Shown piece after piece: positions 34,387-45,528 of a DNA stretch of 64,000 bases. Positions within the stretch are counted from its first letter, which is position 1. Every line of letters starts with the position of its first letter. Below the pieces are notes generated by a model. It had not been told where the DNA came from. It searched no databases and worked only from the letters and a program-made list of their open reading frames with translations. The position numbers and the translations under genes were made by a program. Origin of the DNA: Neorhizobium tomejilense (lineage in GTDB: Bacteria; Pseudomonadota; Alphaproteobacteria; Rhizobiales; Rhizobiaceae); assembly GCA_002968845.1 (NCBI GenBank), contig PVBG01000002.1, positions 1 to 64,000 on the forward strand. The letters run 5' to 3'.

Positions 34387-35951
34387 GCCTTCGGCTTCCG
34401 CTTGATGTTCCGGCGTATCATGCCGATGTCGGCGCCGCCGATCAGGAAGGCGCAGGCGAAATAGACGGCCATCGCCAGGACAAGCAGGCAGGAGAGCGCC
34501 GCGACCTGGTGGATCAGCAGGGCGTCCGGGACCAGCCACGGGCCGGCATAGCGGAGCGCATAGATCAGCGCTGCGGACATGATCGCGGTCGAGACGAGCA
34601 GCAGGGCCGTACGCCTCGCGAGTGCCCATTCCCAGGTGAGATGGCCGCGCCAGACGAGCGTCGCAAACAGCAGGATGGTATTCGTCCAGCCCGCCGCAGC
34701 CTCGGCCGTCGCGATGCCGCGCTCGGCGATCAGCGGGAAAAGCGAAATTGCCAGGCCTGAATTGATGACGACCGAGAGCATGGTGAAACGCATCGGCGTC
34801 CTTGTGTCCTCACGGGCATAAAAACCCGGCTGCAGCGCCTTGATCAGCACGAAGCCCGGCAGGCCGATGCCGTAGATCGCAAGGATTCCAGCGACGACCG
34901 AGGTGTTTTCGGCGGAGAAGGCGCCGCGCTCGTATAGCACACGGATGATCGCATCCGACAGGATCCAGAGCCCGGCTGCGGCCGGAAGCGTCAAGAACAG
35001 CACAAATTCGATCGAACGGTTCTGGGTATTGGCGGCTTCCTTGAGATGCCCGCCCTTCAAGGCACGGGCAAGTTCCGGCAGGAGCACGACGCCGACGGCG
35101 ACGCCGACGACACCGAGCGGGAGCTGGTAGATACGGTCGGCATATTGGAGGGCGGCGATCGCGCCTTCCTTGCCGGAGGCGATCGCCTGGCCGATGATCT
35201 GGTTGATTTGGGTGATGCCACCGGTGACGGCCGCCGGCACGGCCAGCACCAGAAGGCGCTTGACGTTCGGCGTCATCCTGGGGCGGCGGAAGCCGATGTT
35301 GATGCCGGCATGGCGAACCCCGGCATAGACCACGGCGAGCTGCAGGATGCCGGCGGCCAGCACACTCCAGGAGAGATACCAGGCGATGGTCAGCGGATCG
35401 GCATGGGTCCAGAGGCCGTAGAGCAGCGCCGCGATCATCACCACGTTCAGGAAGACCGGAGCGATAGCGGCGGCAAAGAAGTGATGCAGCGAATTGAGCA
35501 TGCCACTCATCATCGCCGTCAGCGACATGCACATCAGATAGGGAAACATCACCACTGCTAAGCGGATGGTGATGGAGGTCTTTTCGGGATCGTCGGCGAA
35601 GCCCGGTGCGATGATCCATTCCACCAGCCATGGCATCATCAGTTCCATGACGATGGTGATGATCATCAAGGCGGAGAAGAGAACGCCGAAAACCTCTTCC
35701 GAAAAGCGCTTGGCGCCCTCGACGCCGTTCGCCTCGATCTCTTTCGAAAACAGCGGCACGAAGGCGGCGTTGAAGGCGCCCTCGGCAAACAGCCGACGGA
35801 AGAGGTTCGGGAAGCGGAAGGCCGCATAAAAGACGTCGGCCATCGGGCCGGTGCCGAGCGCGGCCGCCATGAAGGTCTCGCGCGCAAAGCCGAAAATCCG
35901 GCTGCCGAGGGTCGCTCCGCCGACTGTCGCGAATTTCCGAACTAGGCTCAT
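34383..35951 (-). CDS. murJ: Lipid II flippase MurJ
   Basis: MurJ (MviN) moves lipid II across the inner membrane for peptidoglycan synthesis. The 522-residue protein has about 14 hydrophobic helices and the MOP-superfamily start VRKFATVGGATLGSRIFGFARETFMAAALG. Typical segments follow: FRFPNLFRRLFAEGAFNAAFVPLF and LVLAVPAAVTGGITQINQIIGQAIAS. Its start is 24 bases after the glnD stop, so glnD-murJ form an operon. Family evidence for flippase activity is strong in E. coli; substrate details in rhizobia are by analogy. Confidence 0.96.
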   Translation of the reverse strand: MSLVRKFATVGGATLGSRIFGFARETFMAAALGTGPMADVFYAAFRFPNLFRRLFAEGAFNAAFVPLFSKEIEANGVEGAKRFSEEVFGVLFSALMIITIVMELMMPWLVEWIIAPGFADDPEKTSITIRLAVVMFPYLMCMSLTAMMSGMLNSLHHFFAAAIAPVFLNVVMIAALLYGLWTHADPLTIAWYLSWSVLAAGILQLAVVYAGVRHAGINIGFRRPRMTPNVKRLLVLAVPAAVTGGITQINQIIGQAIASGKEGAIAALQYADRIYQLPLGVVGVAVGVVLLPELARALKGGHLKEAANTQNRSIEFVLFLTLPAAAGLWILSDAIIRVLYERGAFSAENTSVVAGILAIYGIGLPGFVLIKALQPGFYAREDTRTPMRFTMLSVVINSGLAISLFPLIAERGIATAEAAAGWTNTILLFATLVWRGHLTWEWALARRTALLLVSTAIMSAALIYALRYAGPWLVPDALLIHQVAALSCLLVLAMAVYFACAFLIGGADIGMIRRNIKRKPKA

Positions 35952-35975
35952 CGGACAGGACTCATCGGACGAAAC

Positions 35976-38813
35976 TCACACGCTGGCCTTGGACTTGCGC
36001 GGCTGGGACGACTGGTCCGGATTGGGGGCCGGCGCGATCATGCCCATCGGCATGCCGCTTCTGAGTTCGTCCTCCTGCTCGGACATCACAGCCTTCAGCC
36101 GCGCCGCGATATTGCCCTGGCGGTTCTCGTTGACGACCTTCTGGCCGACGAGATCGGTGACATAGAAGGTATCGATAACCTTTTCGCCGAAGGTGGTGAT
36201 GCGTGCCGAATGGATGTCGAGCGAGAGATCGGCGAGCACCGCGGTGATATCCGCAAGCAGGCCGGTGCGGTCGAGGCATTCCACCTCGATGACCGTGAAC
36301 TTGTTCGACAGGCCGTTCGAGAGAATGACCGATGGCGGAATGGTGAAGGTCTTGTTGCGTTTGCGGGACTTGGCACGCGTCGCGATGACTTCCGGCAGCC
36401 GCTTCTTGCCCGACAGCACGTCCTCGATCATCCGGCTGATCGTGCCGGCGCGGCGCAGTTCGTCCTCGTCCACCGGGAATTCCCGGTTGATCAGGATGGT
36501 GTCGAGCGCCCGCCCGTCCGAGGTCGTGAAGATCTGCGCATCGGCGATGTTGGCGCCCGCCGCAGCGCAGGCACCGGCAATGATCGACAGCAGGCGGGGA
36601 TGGTCCGGCGCCAGGACCGTAATCTCGGTGATGGCGTGGAAGCTGTCCGTCCTCACCATGGTGGCAAGCGCCTGGCCTGCCTTGTCCGTGTCGCGGAGGA
36701 ACTTCGTGTGACGGATCTGGTCGTCCAGCGAAACCGACAGGAGGTAGGGCTGGTAGTGCAGTTTCGAATAGGTGCGGCGGTCCTTGGCGCTCCAGTCGGC
36801 CAATGCCTTGACGAGTTCCTCCTCGGCGACCTTGGCGCGCTCCTTGCGCGACACCTCGGAGAAGCCGCCCGAGAGCAGCAGCTCGGTCTCGTAATAGAGC
36901 GTGCGCAGCAGCTGGCCCTTCCAGCCGTTCCAGACACCCGGGCCGACGGCGCGGATATCGCAGATGGTCAGGATCAAGAGCAGCTTCAGCCGGTCCATCG
37001 ACTGCACCTTTTCGGCGAAGTCGGTAATCGTCTTGCGGTCGTGCAGGTCGCGGGTCTGGGCCGTCATCGACATCAGGAGATGCACTTCGATCAGCCAGAC
37101 GACGAGTTCGGTCTGCTTGGCGTTGAGCCCGAGACGCGGGCAGAGCTTGCGCGCGATGCGGGCGCCGGCGATCGAGTGATCCTCCTGGCGGCCCTTAGCA
37201 ACGTCATGCAACAGCACGGCGACGTAAAGCGCCTCGCGCTCCTCGACACTCGGCATGACCTTGTTGGCGAGCGGGTGGATGTCGGCAGCCTTGCCCTTGT
37301 CCACTTCCGACAGCGCCTCGACCGAGCGGATCAGGTGCTCGTCGACGGTATAGTGATGATACATATTGAACTGCATCATCGCGACCACCTTGCCGAATTC
37401 CGGAATGAAGCGGCCGAGCACGCCTGCCTCGTTCATCCGGCGCAGCATCAGCGCCGGATCACGCCGCGAGGTCAGCATCGAGAGGAAAAGCCGGTTGGCC
37501 TCCTCGTTCTCGCGTACATCGTTGTCGATCAGCGAGAGCGAGCGGGTCATGCGCTTCAGCGCATCGGGATGGAGTTCCAGCCCGTTGATATCGGCCACAT
37601 GGAAAAAGCGGATGATATTGACCGGATCGCGCTTGAAGACGTTCGGGTCGGCAAGTGTAATGCGGCCGCGATCCACGACGAATTCCACGGTGCCGGGGAT
37701 CTTGTGGAGGCGTTTGGTGAAGCGTGAGATGACGCGGTTGGTGAGGCCGGGTGCCGCCTTCGCCTGCTGCTCCTCCAGCGCGGCGCAGAGAATGCGGGTC
37801 AGATCGCCGACATTCTTCGACACGAGGAAATAGTGCTTCATGAAGCGCTCAACGGCGGAGAGGCCGGGGCGCGAGTGATAACCGAGGCTTTCTGCGATCT
37901 CGCGCTGGATGTCGAAGGAGAGGCGCTCCTCGGCCTTGCCGGTCAGGAAATGCATCTGGCAGCGCACCGCCCAAAGGAAGTCGTCAGCCTTTTCGAACGA
38001 GCGCGCTTCCTCGCGGGAAAGAACGCCCACCTTGACGAGTTCCGTTGTTTCGCGAACCCGGTAATAGTATTTCGCGATCCAGAAGAGGGTATGAAGATCG
38101 CGCAGTCCGCCCTTGCCTTCCTTGACGTTGGGCTCGACCAGATAACGCGTATCGCCGGCCTTCTCGTGGCGATTGTCGCGCTCGGCAAGCTTGGCGGCGA
38201 TGAATTCCGGACCGGTATCGGCGACGATTTCCTTGTCGAAACGGCTCTCGAGGTCGCTCACCAGCGCCTCGCGGCCGCAGATGTAGCGGCTTTCGAGAAT
38301 GGCGGTGCGGATCGTCATGTCCGTCTTGGACAGCCGGATGCATTCTTCGACGGTGCGGGTCGCATGACCGACCTTGAAGCCCATGTCCCACAGCACATAG
38401 AGCAGGAACTCCACGGCCTTGCGCATGGTCTCGGTGTTTCGGGGAGGCAGCAGGAACAGGAGATCGATGTCGGAACCAGGTGCCAGCGTATCGCGGCCGT
38501 AACCGCCGACAGCCGCCACGGCGATATCCGTGCCCTCGCTATAGAGGCCCTCAGCAATCGTCTCGTAGAGAACGCGGATCAGCTGATCCTGTAGCCAGGA
38601 GATGCGGCGGGCGCAATTCAGCCCGCTGCCATCCTTGGAAAGGAGCTGGCGGGCCTTTTCGCGGCCCTCGACGCTCGCCCGACGCAGCAACGGCAGAAGC
38701 GCCGCCCGCAATTCGAGTTGAGGGCGATCCTTGTCCTTGACGATCGCCCTGCAATCGGCCCGAAGACGGGCCACGTCGAGAAGTTCAGAAAAATCGATGT
38801 CGTGTCTGGCCAT
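35976..38813 (-). CDS. glnD: [Protein-PII] uridylyltransferase / uridylyl-removing enzyme
   Basis: GlnD senses glutamine and uridylylates PII proteins (GlnB, GlnK) when nitrogen is scarce. The 945-residue protein has the nucleotidyltransferase motif [21 protein letters not shown], a GlnE-like linker, an HD domain ([15 protein letters not shown], metal ligands) and two C-terminal ACT domains (from [18 protein letters not shown] and [21 protein letters not shown]). The ATG at 38813 has AGGA about five bases upstream. It acts upstream of ntr control and fits with rpoN and ptsN elsewhere in this window. It heads glnD-murJ. Confidence 0.97.
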   Translation of the reverse strand: MARHDIDFSELLDVARLRADCRAIVKDKDRPQLELRAALLPLLRRASVEGREKARQLLSKDGSGLNCARRISWLQDQLIRVLYETIAEGLYSEGTDIAVAAVGGYGRDTLAPGSDIDLLFLLPPRNTETMRKAVEFLLYVLWDMGFKVGHATRTVEECIRLSKTDMTIRTAILESRYICGREALVSDLESRFDKEIVADTGPEFIAAKLAERDNRHEKAGDTRYLVEPNVKEGKGGLRDLHTLFWIAKYYYRVRETTELVKVGVLSREEARSFEKADDFLWAVRCQMHFLTGKAEERLSFDIQREIAESLGYHSRPGLSAVERFMKHYFLVSKNVGDLTRILCAALEEQQAKAAPGLTNRVISRFTKRLHKIPGTVEFVVDRGRITLADPNVFKRDPVNIIRFFHVADINGLELHPDALKRMTRSLSLIDNDVRENEEANRLFLSMLTSRRDPALMLRRMNEAGVLGRFIPEFGKVVAMMQFNMYHHYTVDEHLIRSVEALSEVDKGKAADIHPLANKVMPSVEEREALYVAVLLHDVAKGRQEDHSIAGARIARKLCPRLGLNAKQTELVVWLIEVHLLMSMTAQTRDLHDRKTITDFAEKVQSMDRLKLLLILTICDIRAVGPGVWNGWKGQLLRTLYYETELLLSGGFSEVSRKERAKVAEEELVKALADWSAKDRRTYSKLHYQPYLLSVSLDDQIRHTKFLRDTDKAGQALATMVRTDSFHAITEITVLAPDHPRLLSIIAGACAAAGANIADAQIFTTSDGRALDTILINREFPVDEDELRRAGTISRMIEDVLSGKKRLPEVIATRAKSRKRNKTFTIPPSVILSNGLSNKFTVIEVECLDRTGLLADITAVLADLSLDIHSARITTFGEKVIDTFYVTDLVGQKVVNENRQGNIAARLKAVMSEQEDELRSGMPMGMIAPAPNPDQSSQPRKSKASV

Positions 38814-38925
38814 GTTATCCTGCCGGTGCCCGGCCTGCGGAGGGAGGCTATAATCGTTTTGAGGCACCTTGACCAACGATTATCATCATCGGACGTTTCA
38901 AAGTTGTTGCTTCCTGCGTCGAAGT

Positions 38926-39957
38926 TCAAGCCGATGTTTTTCTGGCACCGGCGTCTTGTGCGGCCCTTGCCTCGCCTCTCCATTGCTTGGGGTTCGTCCC
39001 CGTCACCCGACGAAATTCCCGATTGAAGTTCGATTTCGTCGAAAACCCGACGTCCAGCATGATCTGGATCACCGTCCGCTCGGTTTCCCGCAGAAGGCGG
39101 CAGGCTTCGGCAATCCGGCGGTCGTTGACGAACTGCGAGACATTCAGCCCCGTCACCCGATTGATGGCGGCAGAGACCTCACGGGCCGGAAGTCTCGCCT
39201 TGCGGGCAAGCTTTGCAAGGCTCAGGTCTTCGCTCCTGTAAAGCTCGCCCTCCTCCAGCGCCGCCTCGATACGGAATAACGTGGCCTTGTCTTCTTCAGT
39301 CGGCTTGAGTGCGGGGGAAGCGACACTTGGTTTGGGCGGGGAGAAATCGGGGGCGAAATAATAGACGATCACGGCGCCTATCGCCGTGAGGTTCATCATT
39401 GTGACAGCCAACGGTACATCGCCGGCGCCGTAGATATCGGTGTAAACCGCCAGTGCGGCATCGCTGACGGCGAAGAACAGCATCAGGCCCGCGGTCAATC
39501 GGGCGGCGCGCACGGCTGGGCGAACCCGCTGCAGGGAGGCCTCCGCCATCACGTCGTCGCCGCCCGAAAGGGTCAGACGGTAAAGCGCAACGCCATAGGC
39601 GAAAAAGATCACCAGCAGCAGCGGGTCGACAAGATCACGGAAGAAGCCAACCGCCACGGCCACGACACAGGGCACCGCGGCGTGCAACCAGGGCCGATCG
39701 AGGGGTTTTGCGGTCAGGCCGCGGAACGCCAGGAAGGCAAGCGGAGGCATGATGGACGCGGTGATCGGCAGTAAGGGCACCAATCCATTGACGCCGTAGC
39801 CGAAGCGCAGCCCTACGCCGACGCCCTGAAATGCATAAAGCACAAGGAAGGCATGGAAATAACGCCGCGTGCCGGGCAGTTCGACGCCCTTCAGGCTGCG
39901 ATAAAGCGTCAGCGCGAAGACGAGACCGGCAAGAAAAGGCAAGGGAACGGACAACAC
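38926..39957 (-). CDS. AraC-family regulator with an N-terminal membrane domain
   Basis: The 343-residue protein has about seven hydrophobic segments in residues 1-215, followed by a C-terminal AraC double HTH (about 240-335). The regulatory helix pattern reads LARKARLPAREVSAAINRVTG and FSTKSNFNREFRRVTGTNPKQWR. It is therefore a membrane-bound AraC-type regulator, a rarer architecture that could sense an envelope signal directly. The start is GTG at 39957 with no strong ribosome site, so the N-terminus is uncertain. It lies between glnD and mutS and is transcribed toward glnD. Confidence 0.8.
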   Translation of the reverse strand: MLSVPLPFLAGLVFALTLYRSLKGVELPGTRRYFHAFLVLYAFQGVGVGLRFGYGVNGLVPLLPITASIMPPLAFLAFRGLTAKPLDRPWLHAAVPCVVAVAVGFFRDLVDPLLLVIFFAYGVALYRLTLSGGDDVMAEASLQRVRPAVRAARLTAGLMLFFAVSDAALAVYTDIYGAGDVPLAVTMMNLTAIGAVIVYYFAPDFSPPKPSVASPALKPTEEDKATLFRIEAALEEGELYRSEDLSLAKLARKARLPAREVSAAINRVTGLNVSQFVNDRRIAEACRLLRETERTVIQIMLDVGFSTKSNFNREFRRVTGTNPKQWRGEARAAQDAGARKTSA

Positions 39958-40078
39958 GCAGGATACCCGATGAAACGGCCTCGATCATGATCTCGGAGTC
40001 TTTATCACGTTCCGGATCGAAAGGCAGGTGGGTCGACTGCTTTGATGCGGCACATCAACGGAAACCGCTGTCGAAACG

Positions 40079-42811
40079 TCAGGCCTTGAGCTGCTTCTTC
40101 AGCGCATAAAGCGCGTCCAGGGCTTCGCGGGGCGTCATGTCGTCCGGGTTGATGGCCTTCAGGGCGTCCTCGACCTTGGACGGGCCCGCGCGCTTGGCTT
40201 CTTCGCGGCGGACCGCGACCTGGAAGAGCGGCAGGTCGTCGATCAGCTGGCTCGCGGGGTTCTTGCGGTCGGAATCCTCGAGTTTGGTCAGCACGTCGCG
40301 GGCGCGGGCGACCACCGAGTCGGGAAGACCTGCAAGCCGCGCGACCTGAATACCATAGGAGCGATCGGCAGCACCGGGGCCGACTTCGTGCAGGAAGATC
40401 ACCTCGCCATCCCATTCCTTCACCCGCATCGTGGCGTTGGAAAGCCGGTTCAGCTTTTCCGAGAGCACGGTCAGCTCGTGGAAATGGGTGGCGAACAGGC
40501 CGCGGCACCTGTTCGCCTCGTGCAGGTGCTCGACCGCCGCCCAGGCGATCGACAGGCCGTCGAAGGTCGCGGTGCCACGGCCGATCTCGTCGAGGATGAC
40601 CAGCGAACGGTCGCTCGCCTGATTGAGGATGGCGGCGGTCTCTACCATCTCCACCATGAAAGTGGAGCGGCCGCGGGCCAGATCGTCCGAAGCGCCGACG
40701 CGGGAGAAAAGCCGGTCGACGATGCCGATATGGGCCGACGTCGCCGGCACGAACGAACCCATCTGCGCAAGGATGGCGATCAGCGCGTTCTGGCGCAGGA
40801 AGGTCGACTTACCGCCCATGTTCGGGCCGGTGAGCAGCCAGAGCGCGCCGAACTCGCCGCCACCATGCGGCGAGAGATCGCAGTCGTTTGCGATGAACGG
40901 GCCGACGGACTGTCTGCGCAGCGCCTGCTCAACCACCGGGTGGCGGCCGCCTTCGATCGCGAACATGCGCGAGGCATCCACGACCGGCCGGCGGTAACTC
41001 CATTCGTCGGCGAGCATGGCAAGGCCTGCCGCGACATCGATTACCGCCAGCGCCCGGGCGCCGGCCTTGATCGCTTCCGCCTCCGAGGTCACTGCTGCGA
41101 CCATCCTGTCGAAGGCTTCGAGCTCGATGGTCAGGGCCTTGTCGGCGGCATTGGCGATGCGGCTTTCGAGATCGGCAAGTTCCGTCGTCGTGAAACGCAT
41201 GGCACTTGCCATGGTCTGACGATGAATGAAGCGGGCCTTGCCTTCGGGCGTATCGGTCATCGTGCCGGAATTGCCGGCGGTCACCTCGATGAAATAACCG
41301 AGCACGTTGTTGTGCTTGATCTTCAGCGACTTGATGCCGGTCTCCTCGGCATATTGGAGCTGGAGCGCGGCGATGACCCGGCGCGACTGGTCGCGCAACG
41401 CCCGCACCTCGTCCAGTTCCGAATGAGCGCCATCGGCGAGGAACCCGCCGTCGCGCTTCAGGAGCGGCAGTTCCTGCGCCAGCATGTTGCCGAGCATGGA
41501 TTCCAGATGAAGTGGCAAGGCCTTCAGATCGTCGAGCGCCTGCCCCAATTCCTCGGGCAGCATGGCCCTGTCGAGAAAGCCCGCGACACCGCGGGCCGCT
41601 TCCAGCCCCTGCAGGATACTGCCGAGATCACGCGGGCCGCCGCGGTCGAGCGCCAGGCGCGACAGGGCGCGCGGCATGTCCGGCACGTGCTTCAGTCCGG
41701 AGCGCAGTTCACCGCAAAGCGACGGCTCTTCGAGCAGGAAGGAGATGGAATCGAGACGCCGATTGATGCGGTCGGGATCCGTCAGCGGCGACATCAGCCG
41801 TTCGGCGAGCAGGCGAGCCCCGCCGCCGGTCACCGTGCGGTCGATCGCCTTCAGGAGCGTGCCTTCACGCTCTCCCGACAAGGTCTTGGTCAGTTCCAGG
41901 TTGCCGCGGGTCGCGGGGTCGATGAACAGCGTCGAGGCGCCGCTTTCGCGCTCGGGGCGTCCGAGCGGCGGACGTTCGGCGATCTGGGTCTTTTCCACAT
42001 AAGCGACGGCTGCCGCGGCGGCGGCGAGTTCGGCGCGCGAAAAATTGCCGAACCCGTCGAGCGTGCCGACGCCGAAATAGCGGGTGATGCGGCCCTCGGC
42101 GCTGGCGCTGTCGAAGAGCACGGACGGCTGCGGCACCGCGACCTTGCCGAGAACGTCGAAGACGGGTTTGAGCTCAGCGTCGTGAAACATCGTATCCGGC
42201 AGGATCAGTTCGCGCGGTTCGATGCGCAGGATATCGGCGAGCAGCCGGGACTGATCGGTCTCCGCCAGCCGGAAGACGCCGGTCGAGATATCGATCCAGG
42301 CGAGCGCCAGAAGCGGTTCGGCGGCACCCTTGATGCGGGCAAGCGCCATCAGGTAGTTCGATTCGGAGGGTGAGAGGAGTTTTTCCTCGGTAATCGTGCC
42401 CGGCGTCACCAGCCGGACGACGTCCCGCTTCACCACCGATTTCGAGCCGCGCTTCCTGGCCTCCGCCGGGTCTTCCACCTGTTCGCAGACGGCGACGCGG
42501 AAACCGAGCGAGATCAGCTTCTGCAGATAGTCGTCGGCAGCGTGCACCGGAACGCCGCACATCGGGATTTCGCGACCGAGATGCTGGCCGCGCTTGGTGA
42601 GCGTGATGCCGAGTGCACGGGACGCATCGACCGCATCCTCGAAGAACAGCTCATAAAAATCACCCATGCGATAGAAGAGCAGCGAACCCGGATTGTTCGC
42701 CTTGATCTCGATATATTGCTCCATCATCGGCGTTGCCGACGCGCGACTTTCCTCCGAGGCGAGCTCGGCAGTATTCAGGGCTTCGATGGGGAATCTTTCA
42801 AACTGGGTCAC
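40079..42811 (-). CDS. mutS: DNA mismatch repair protein MutS
   Basis: MutS recognises base mismatches and starts methyl-directed repair. The 910-residue protein has the mismatch-binding F-x-E motif in [11 protein letters not shown] and an ATPase with Walker [20 protein letters not shown]. Walker B is [23 protein letters not shown], and the C-terminal helix-turn-helix dimerisation region follows. ATG is absent near the start. GTG at 42811 gives the length expected for rhizobial MutS and leaves 113 bases for the divergent malic-enzyme promoter; GTG at 42907 is the alternative. It is a single gene, separated from AraC by 121 bases. Confidence 0.96.
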   Translation of the reverse strand: MTQFERFPIEALNTAELASEESRASATPMMEQYIEIKANNPGSLLFYRMGDFYELFFEDAVDASRALGITLTKRGQHLGREIPMCGVPVHAADDYLQKLISLGFRVAVCEQVEDPAEARKRGSKSVVKRDVVRLVTPGTITEEKLLSPSESNYLMALARIKGAAEPLLALAWIDISTGVFRLAETDQSRLLADILRIEPRELILPDTMFHDAELKPVFDVLGKVAVPQPSVLFDSASAEGRITRYFGVGTLDGFGNFSRAELAAAAAAVAYVEKTQIAERPPLGRPERESGASTLFIDPATRGNLELTKTLSGEREGTLLKAIDRTVTGGGARLLAERLMSPLTDPDRINRRLDSISFLLEEPSLCGELRSGLKHVPDMPRALSRLALDRGGPRDLGSILQGLEAARGVAGFLDRAMLPEELGQALDDLKALPLHLESMLGNMLAQELPLLKRDGGFLADGAHSELDEVRALRDQSRRVIAALQLQYAEETGIKSLKIKHNNVLGYFIEVTAGNSGTMTDTPEGKARFIHRQTMASAMRFTTTELADLESRIANAADKALTIELEAFDRMVAAVTSEAEAIKAGARALAVIDVAAGLAMLADEWSYRRPVVDASRMFAIEGGRHPVVEQALRRQSVGPFIANDCDLSPHGGGEFGALWLLTGPNMGGKSTFLRQNALIAILAQMGSFVPATSAHIGIVDRLFSRVGASDDLARGRSTFMVEMVETAAILNQASDRSLVILDEIGRGTATFDGLSIAWAAVEHLHEANRCRGLFATHFHELTVLSEKLNRLSNATMRVKEWDGEVIFLHEVGPGAADRSYGIQVARLAGLPDSVVARARDVLTKLEDSDRKNPASQLIDDLPLFQVAVRREEAKRAGPSKVEDALKAINPDDMTPREALDALYALKKQLKA

Positions 42812-42924
42812 AGAACCGATTTTTTGTTGCGCGCTGGAACTTGCGACACTATCGATGAAGACACCTGAAAGACAACATCTGCCGCGGCCTAGAGGACGGC
42901 TGCCCACAAAAAGCTGGAGGAGAC

Positions 42925-45222
42925 ATGCCTGCTAAGGACAAGGCCACGGGGAAGGCCGCACGTGCGCGGGCTTCCGTGACCGAACAGGAAGCACTCGATT
43001 TCCATTCGGAAGGCCGCCCGGGTAAACTCGAAATCAATCCCACCAAGCCGATGGCCACCCAGCGCGATCTGTCGCTCGCTTATTCGCCAGGCGTTGCCGT
43101 GCCGGTCCTGGCAATCGCCGCAAACCCGGCAACCGCCTATGACTACACGACGCGCGGCAACATGGTGGCGGTCATCTCCAACGGCACGGCGATCCTCGGC
43201 CTCGGCAATCTCGGAGCGCTTGCCTCGAAACCGGTGATGGAAGGCAAGGCCGTGCTGTTCAAGCGCTTCGCCGACGTCGATTCCATCGACCTTGAAGTCG
43301 ATACGGAGAATGTCGACGAGTTCATCAACTGCGTGCGGTTCCTCGGCCCCTCTTTCGGCGGCATCAATCTCGAGGATATCAAGGCGCCGGAATGTTTCAT
43401 CATCGAGAGCCGCCTGCGCGAGCTGATGGATATCCCGGTCTTCCATGACGACCAGCACGGCACTGCAATCATCGCCGCTGCCGGTCTGATCAATGCGCTG
43501 GAGCTGACCGGCCGGGACCTCAAGACCACCAAGCTCGTCTGCAACGGCGCCGGCGCCGCCGCAATCGCCTGCGTCGAACTCATCAAGGCGATGGGCTTCA
43601 ATTCGGAAAATGTCATTCTCTGCGACACCAAGGGCGTCATCTATCAGGGCCGCACCGAAGGCATGAACCAGTGGAAGTCCGCCCACGCGGTGAACACTGC
43701 CAAGCGGACCCTCGCCGAGGCCATGAAGGACGCGGATGTCGTGCTCGGTCTTTCCCAGAAGGGCGCCTTTACCGAAGAGATGATCCGCTCCATGGCCGAC
43801 AGGCCGATCATTTTCGCGATGGCCAACCCCGATCCGGAAATCACGCCGGAAGAGGTCGCCCGCATCCGCGACGACGCAATCATGGCGACCGGCCGTTCGG
43901 ACTATCCGAACCAGGTCAACAACGTGCTCGGCTTCCCCTATATCTTCCGTGGCGCGCTCGATGTGCGGGCCAGCCAGATCAACGACGCGATGAAGATCGC
44001 TGCCGTCCACGCGCTCGCCAATCTCGCCCGCGAAGACGTGCCGGACGATGTTGCCGCCGCCTACCAGGGCAACCGCCCCCGTTTCGGCGCGCAATACATC
44101 ATCCCGGTCCCGTTCGATCCGCGGCTCATCTCGGCGATCCCGGTCGCCGTTGCCGAAGCGGCGATGGAAAGCGGCGTCGCCCGCAAGAACATCGCCGATC
44201 TTGCCGCCTACGCCTCGGAGCTTTCCGCCCGCCGCGATCCGATCGCCGCGACCACACAAGGCATCTACGAGCGCGTCCGCCGCTTCCCGAAACGGGTCGT
44301 CTTTGCCGAGGCCGAAGAAGAACAGGTCATGCGCGCGGCGATTTCCTTCACCAACCAGAAGCTCGGCACTGCCATCCTTCTCGGGCGTGACGACGTTATC
44401 CGGGCGACGGCGGAAAAGGCCGGCATCGATCTCGACCGTCCCGGCATCGAGGTCGTCAATGCACGCCTCTCCAATCGTGTCGATGCCTATATCGACCACC
44501 TCTATGCGCGTCTGCAGCGCGAAGGCTTCCTCCACCGCGATGTCCAGCGCCTTATCCATAACGACCGCAACCATTTCGCCGCGACCATGGTCGCCATCGG
44601 CGACGCGGATGCGATGGTGACCGGCACGACCCGCAATTATGCGACGGCGCTCCAGGACGTCCGCCGCTGCATCGATCCGAAGCCGGGGCACAAGATAATC
44701 GGCGTATCGCTGGTGATCGCCCGCGGCCGGACGATTTTTGTCGCCGACACCGCCGTCCACGACATGCCGAACGCAGAGGATCTCGCCGACATCGCCGTCG
44801 AAGCCGCCCGCGTCGCAAAGCGGATGGGGTATGAGCCGCGTGTCGCACTCGTTGCCTATTCGACGTTCGGGCAGCCGATCGGCGAACGGTCGGAACGGGT
44901 TCGCGAGGCGGTCAAGATCCTCGACCAGCGCCGCGTGGATTTCGAATATGACGGCGAAATGGGCGCGGACGTGGCGCTCAACTCGCACCGGATGGAGCAA
45001 TATCCGTTCTGCCGGCTCTCGGGCACAGCCAACGTGCTGGTCATGCCGGCGATCCATTCCGCCTCGATCTCGACCCGCATGTTGCAGGAACTCGGCGCTT
45101 CGACGGTCATCGGCCCGCTGCTTGTCGGTCTCGACAAGTCGGTGCAGATCACCTCGATGGGTGCGAAGGACAGCGACATCGTCAACATGGCGGCGATCGC
45201 GGCCTACAACGCCGGGACGTGA
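42925..45222 (+). CDS. maeB: NADP-dependent malic enzyme with phosphotransacetylase-like domain
   Basis: Malic enzyme decarboxylates malate to pyruvate. The 765-residue protein has a malic enzyme domain (residues about 20-430) with [11 protein letters not shown] and [23 protein letters not shown]. It is fused to a phosphotransacetylase-like domain (about 430-765) without known transacetylase activity, the MaeB layout used by rhizobia. Relatives are tme (NADP) and dme (NAD). The neighbours mutS and olsB match my recollection of the tme locus in Sinorhizobium, so NADP use is more likely. GGAGGAGAC lies before the ATG. It feeds pyruvate and reducing power from C4 acids. Confidence 0.93.
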   Translation: MPAKDKATGKAARARASVTEQEALDFHSEGRPGKLEINPTKPMATQRDLSLAYSPGVAVPVLAIAANPATAYDYTTRGNMVAVISNGTAILGLGNLGALASKPVMEGKAVLFKRFADVDSIDLEVDTENVDEFINCVRFLGPSFGGINLEDIKAPECFIIESRLRELMDIPVFHDDQHGTAIIAAAGLINALELTGRDLKTTKLVCNGAGAAAIACVELIKAMGFNSENVILCDTKGVIYQGRTEGMNQWKSAHAVNTAKRTLAEAMKDADVVLGLSQKGAFTEEMIRSMADRPIIFAMANPDPEITPEEVARIRDDAIMATGRSDYPNQVNNVLGFPYIFRGALDVRASQINDAMKIAAVHALANLAREDVPDDVAAAYQGNRPRFGAQYIIPVPFDPRLISAIPVAVAEAAMESGVARKNIADLAAYASELSARRDPIAATTQGIYERVRRFPKRVVFAEAEEEQVMRAAISFTNQKLGTAILLGRDDVIRATAEKAGIDLDRPGIEVVNARLSNRVDAYIDHLYARLQREGFLHRDVQRLIHNDRNHFAATMVAIGDADAMVTGTTRNYATALQDVRRCIDPKPGHKIIGVSLVIARGRTIFVADTAVHDMPNAEDLADIAVEAARVAKRMGYEPRVALVAYSTFGQPIGERSERVREAVKILDQRRVDFEYDGEMGADVALNSHRMEQYPFCRLSGTANVLVMPAIHSASISTRMLQELGASTVIGPLLVGLDKSVQITSMGAKDSDIVNMAAIAAYNAGT

Positions 45223-45240
45223 GTTTCTTGTAAACGGGAC

Positions 45241-45277
45241 CCAAGTGGACTAAGTTCAGTGAACTAAGTCCACTTGG
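45241..45277. promoter_or_regulatory. 37-bp near-perfect palindrome before the toxin-antitoxin genes
   Basis: The left arm CCAAGTGGACTAAGTTCA (45241-45258) and its mirror (45260-45277) pair at 17 of 18 positions around a central G. The arms contain the related direct repeats GTGGACTAAGT and GTGAACTAAGT. It lies between the malic-enzyme stop and the antitoxin start and ends 11 bases before the GTG codon. It is probably the autoregulatory operator bound by the antitoxin or its complex; the RNA hairpin could also slow transcription from the malic-enzyme gene. Confidence 0.8.
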
Positions 45278-45288
45278 AGACTTGCTCC

Positions 45289-45528
45289 GTGAAAACCGTC
45301 AACATCCATGAAGCCAAGACGCATTTGTCGCGCCTCGTCGAAGAGGCTGCGAAGGGCGAAGCGTTCGTCATCGCCAAGGCCGGCAAGCCGATGGTGAAGG
45401 TCGTGCCGCTGGAGGAAGCGCCGAAGAAGAAGCGACGGGCCGGCTTTCTAAAAGGCTACGCATCCGTTCCTGACGATTTCGACACGATGTTCGCCAAGGA
45501 AATTGAAGAGATGTTTTACGGAAAATGA
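45289..45528 (+). CDS. Type II toxin-antitoxin antitoxin, Phd/YefM family
   Basis: The 79-residue protein begins with the Phd/YefM fold VNIHEAKTHLSRLVEEAAKGEAFVIAKAGKPMVKVVPLE, the DNA-binding antitoxin domain. A basic linker and an acidic helix tail (FDTMFAKEIEEMFYGK) follow, the usual toxin-binding part. GTG at 45289 is chosen because MKTVNIHEA is the usual start; TTG at 45274 lies inside the palindrome. It overlaps the toxin start by four bases (ATGA), so the two are translated together. The palindrome upstream is probably its own target. Confidence 0.92.
   Translation: MKTVNIHEAKTHLSRLVEEAAKGEAFVIAKAGKPMVKVVPLEEAPKKKRRAGFLKGYASVPDDFDTMFAKEIEEMFYGK

Noticed and set aside
40388..42373. A 661-codon plus-strand frame opposite mutS
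   Set aside because: A shadow frame; MutS motifs on the minus strand are complete.
42889..45057. A 722-codon minus-strand frame opposite the malic enzyme gene
   Set aside because: It is a shadow of a high-GC gene with no recognisable domain; the malic enzyme on the plus strand is unmistakable.
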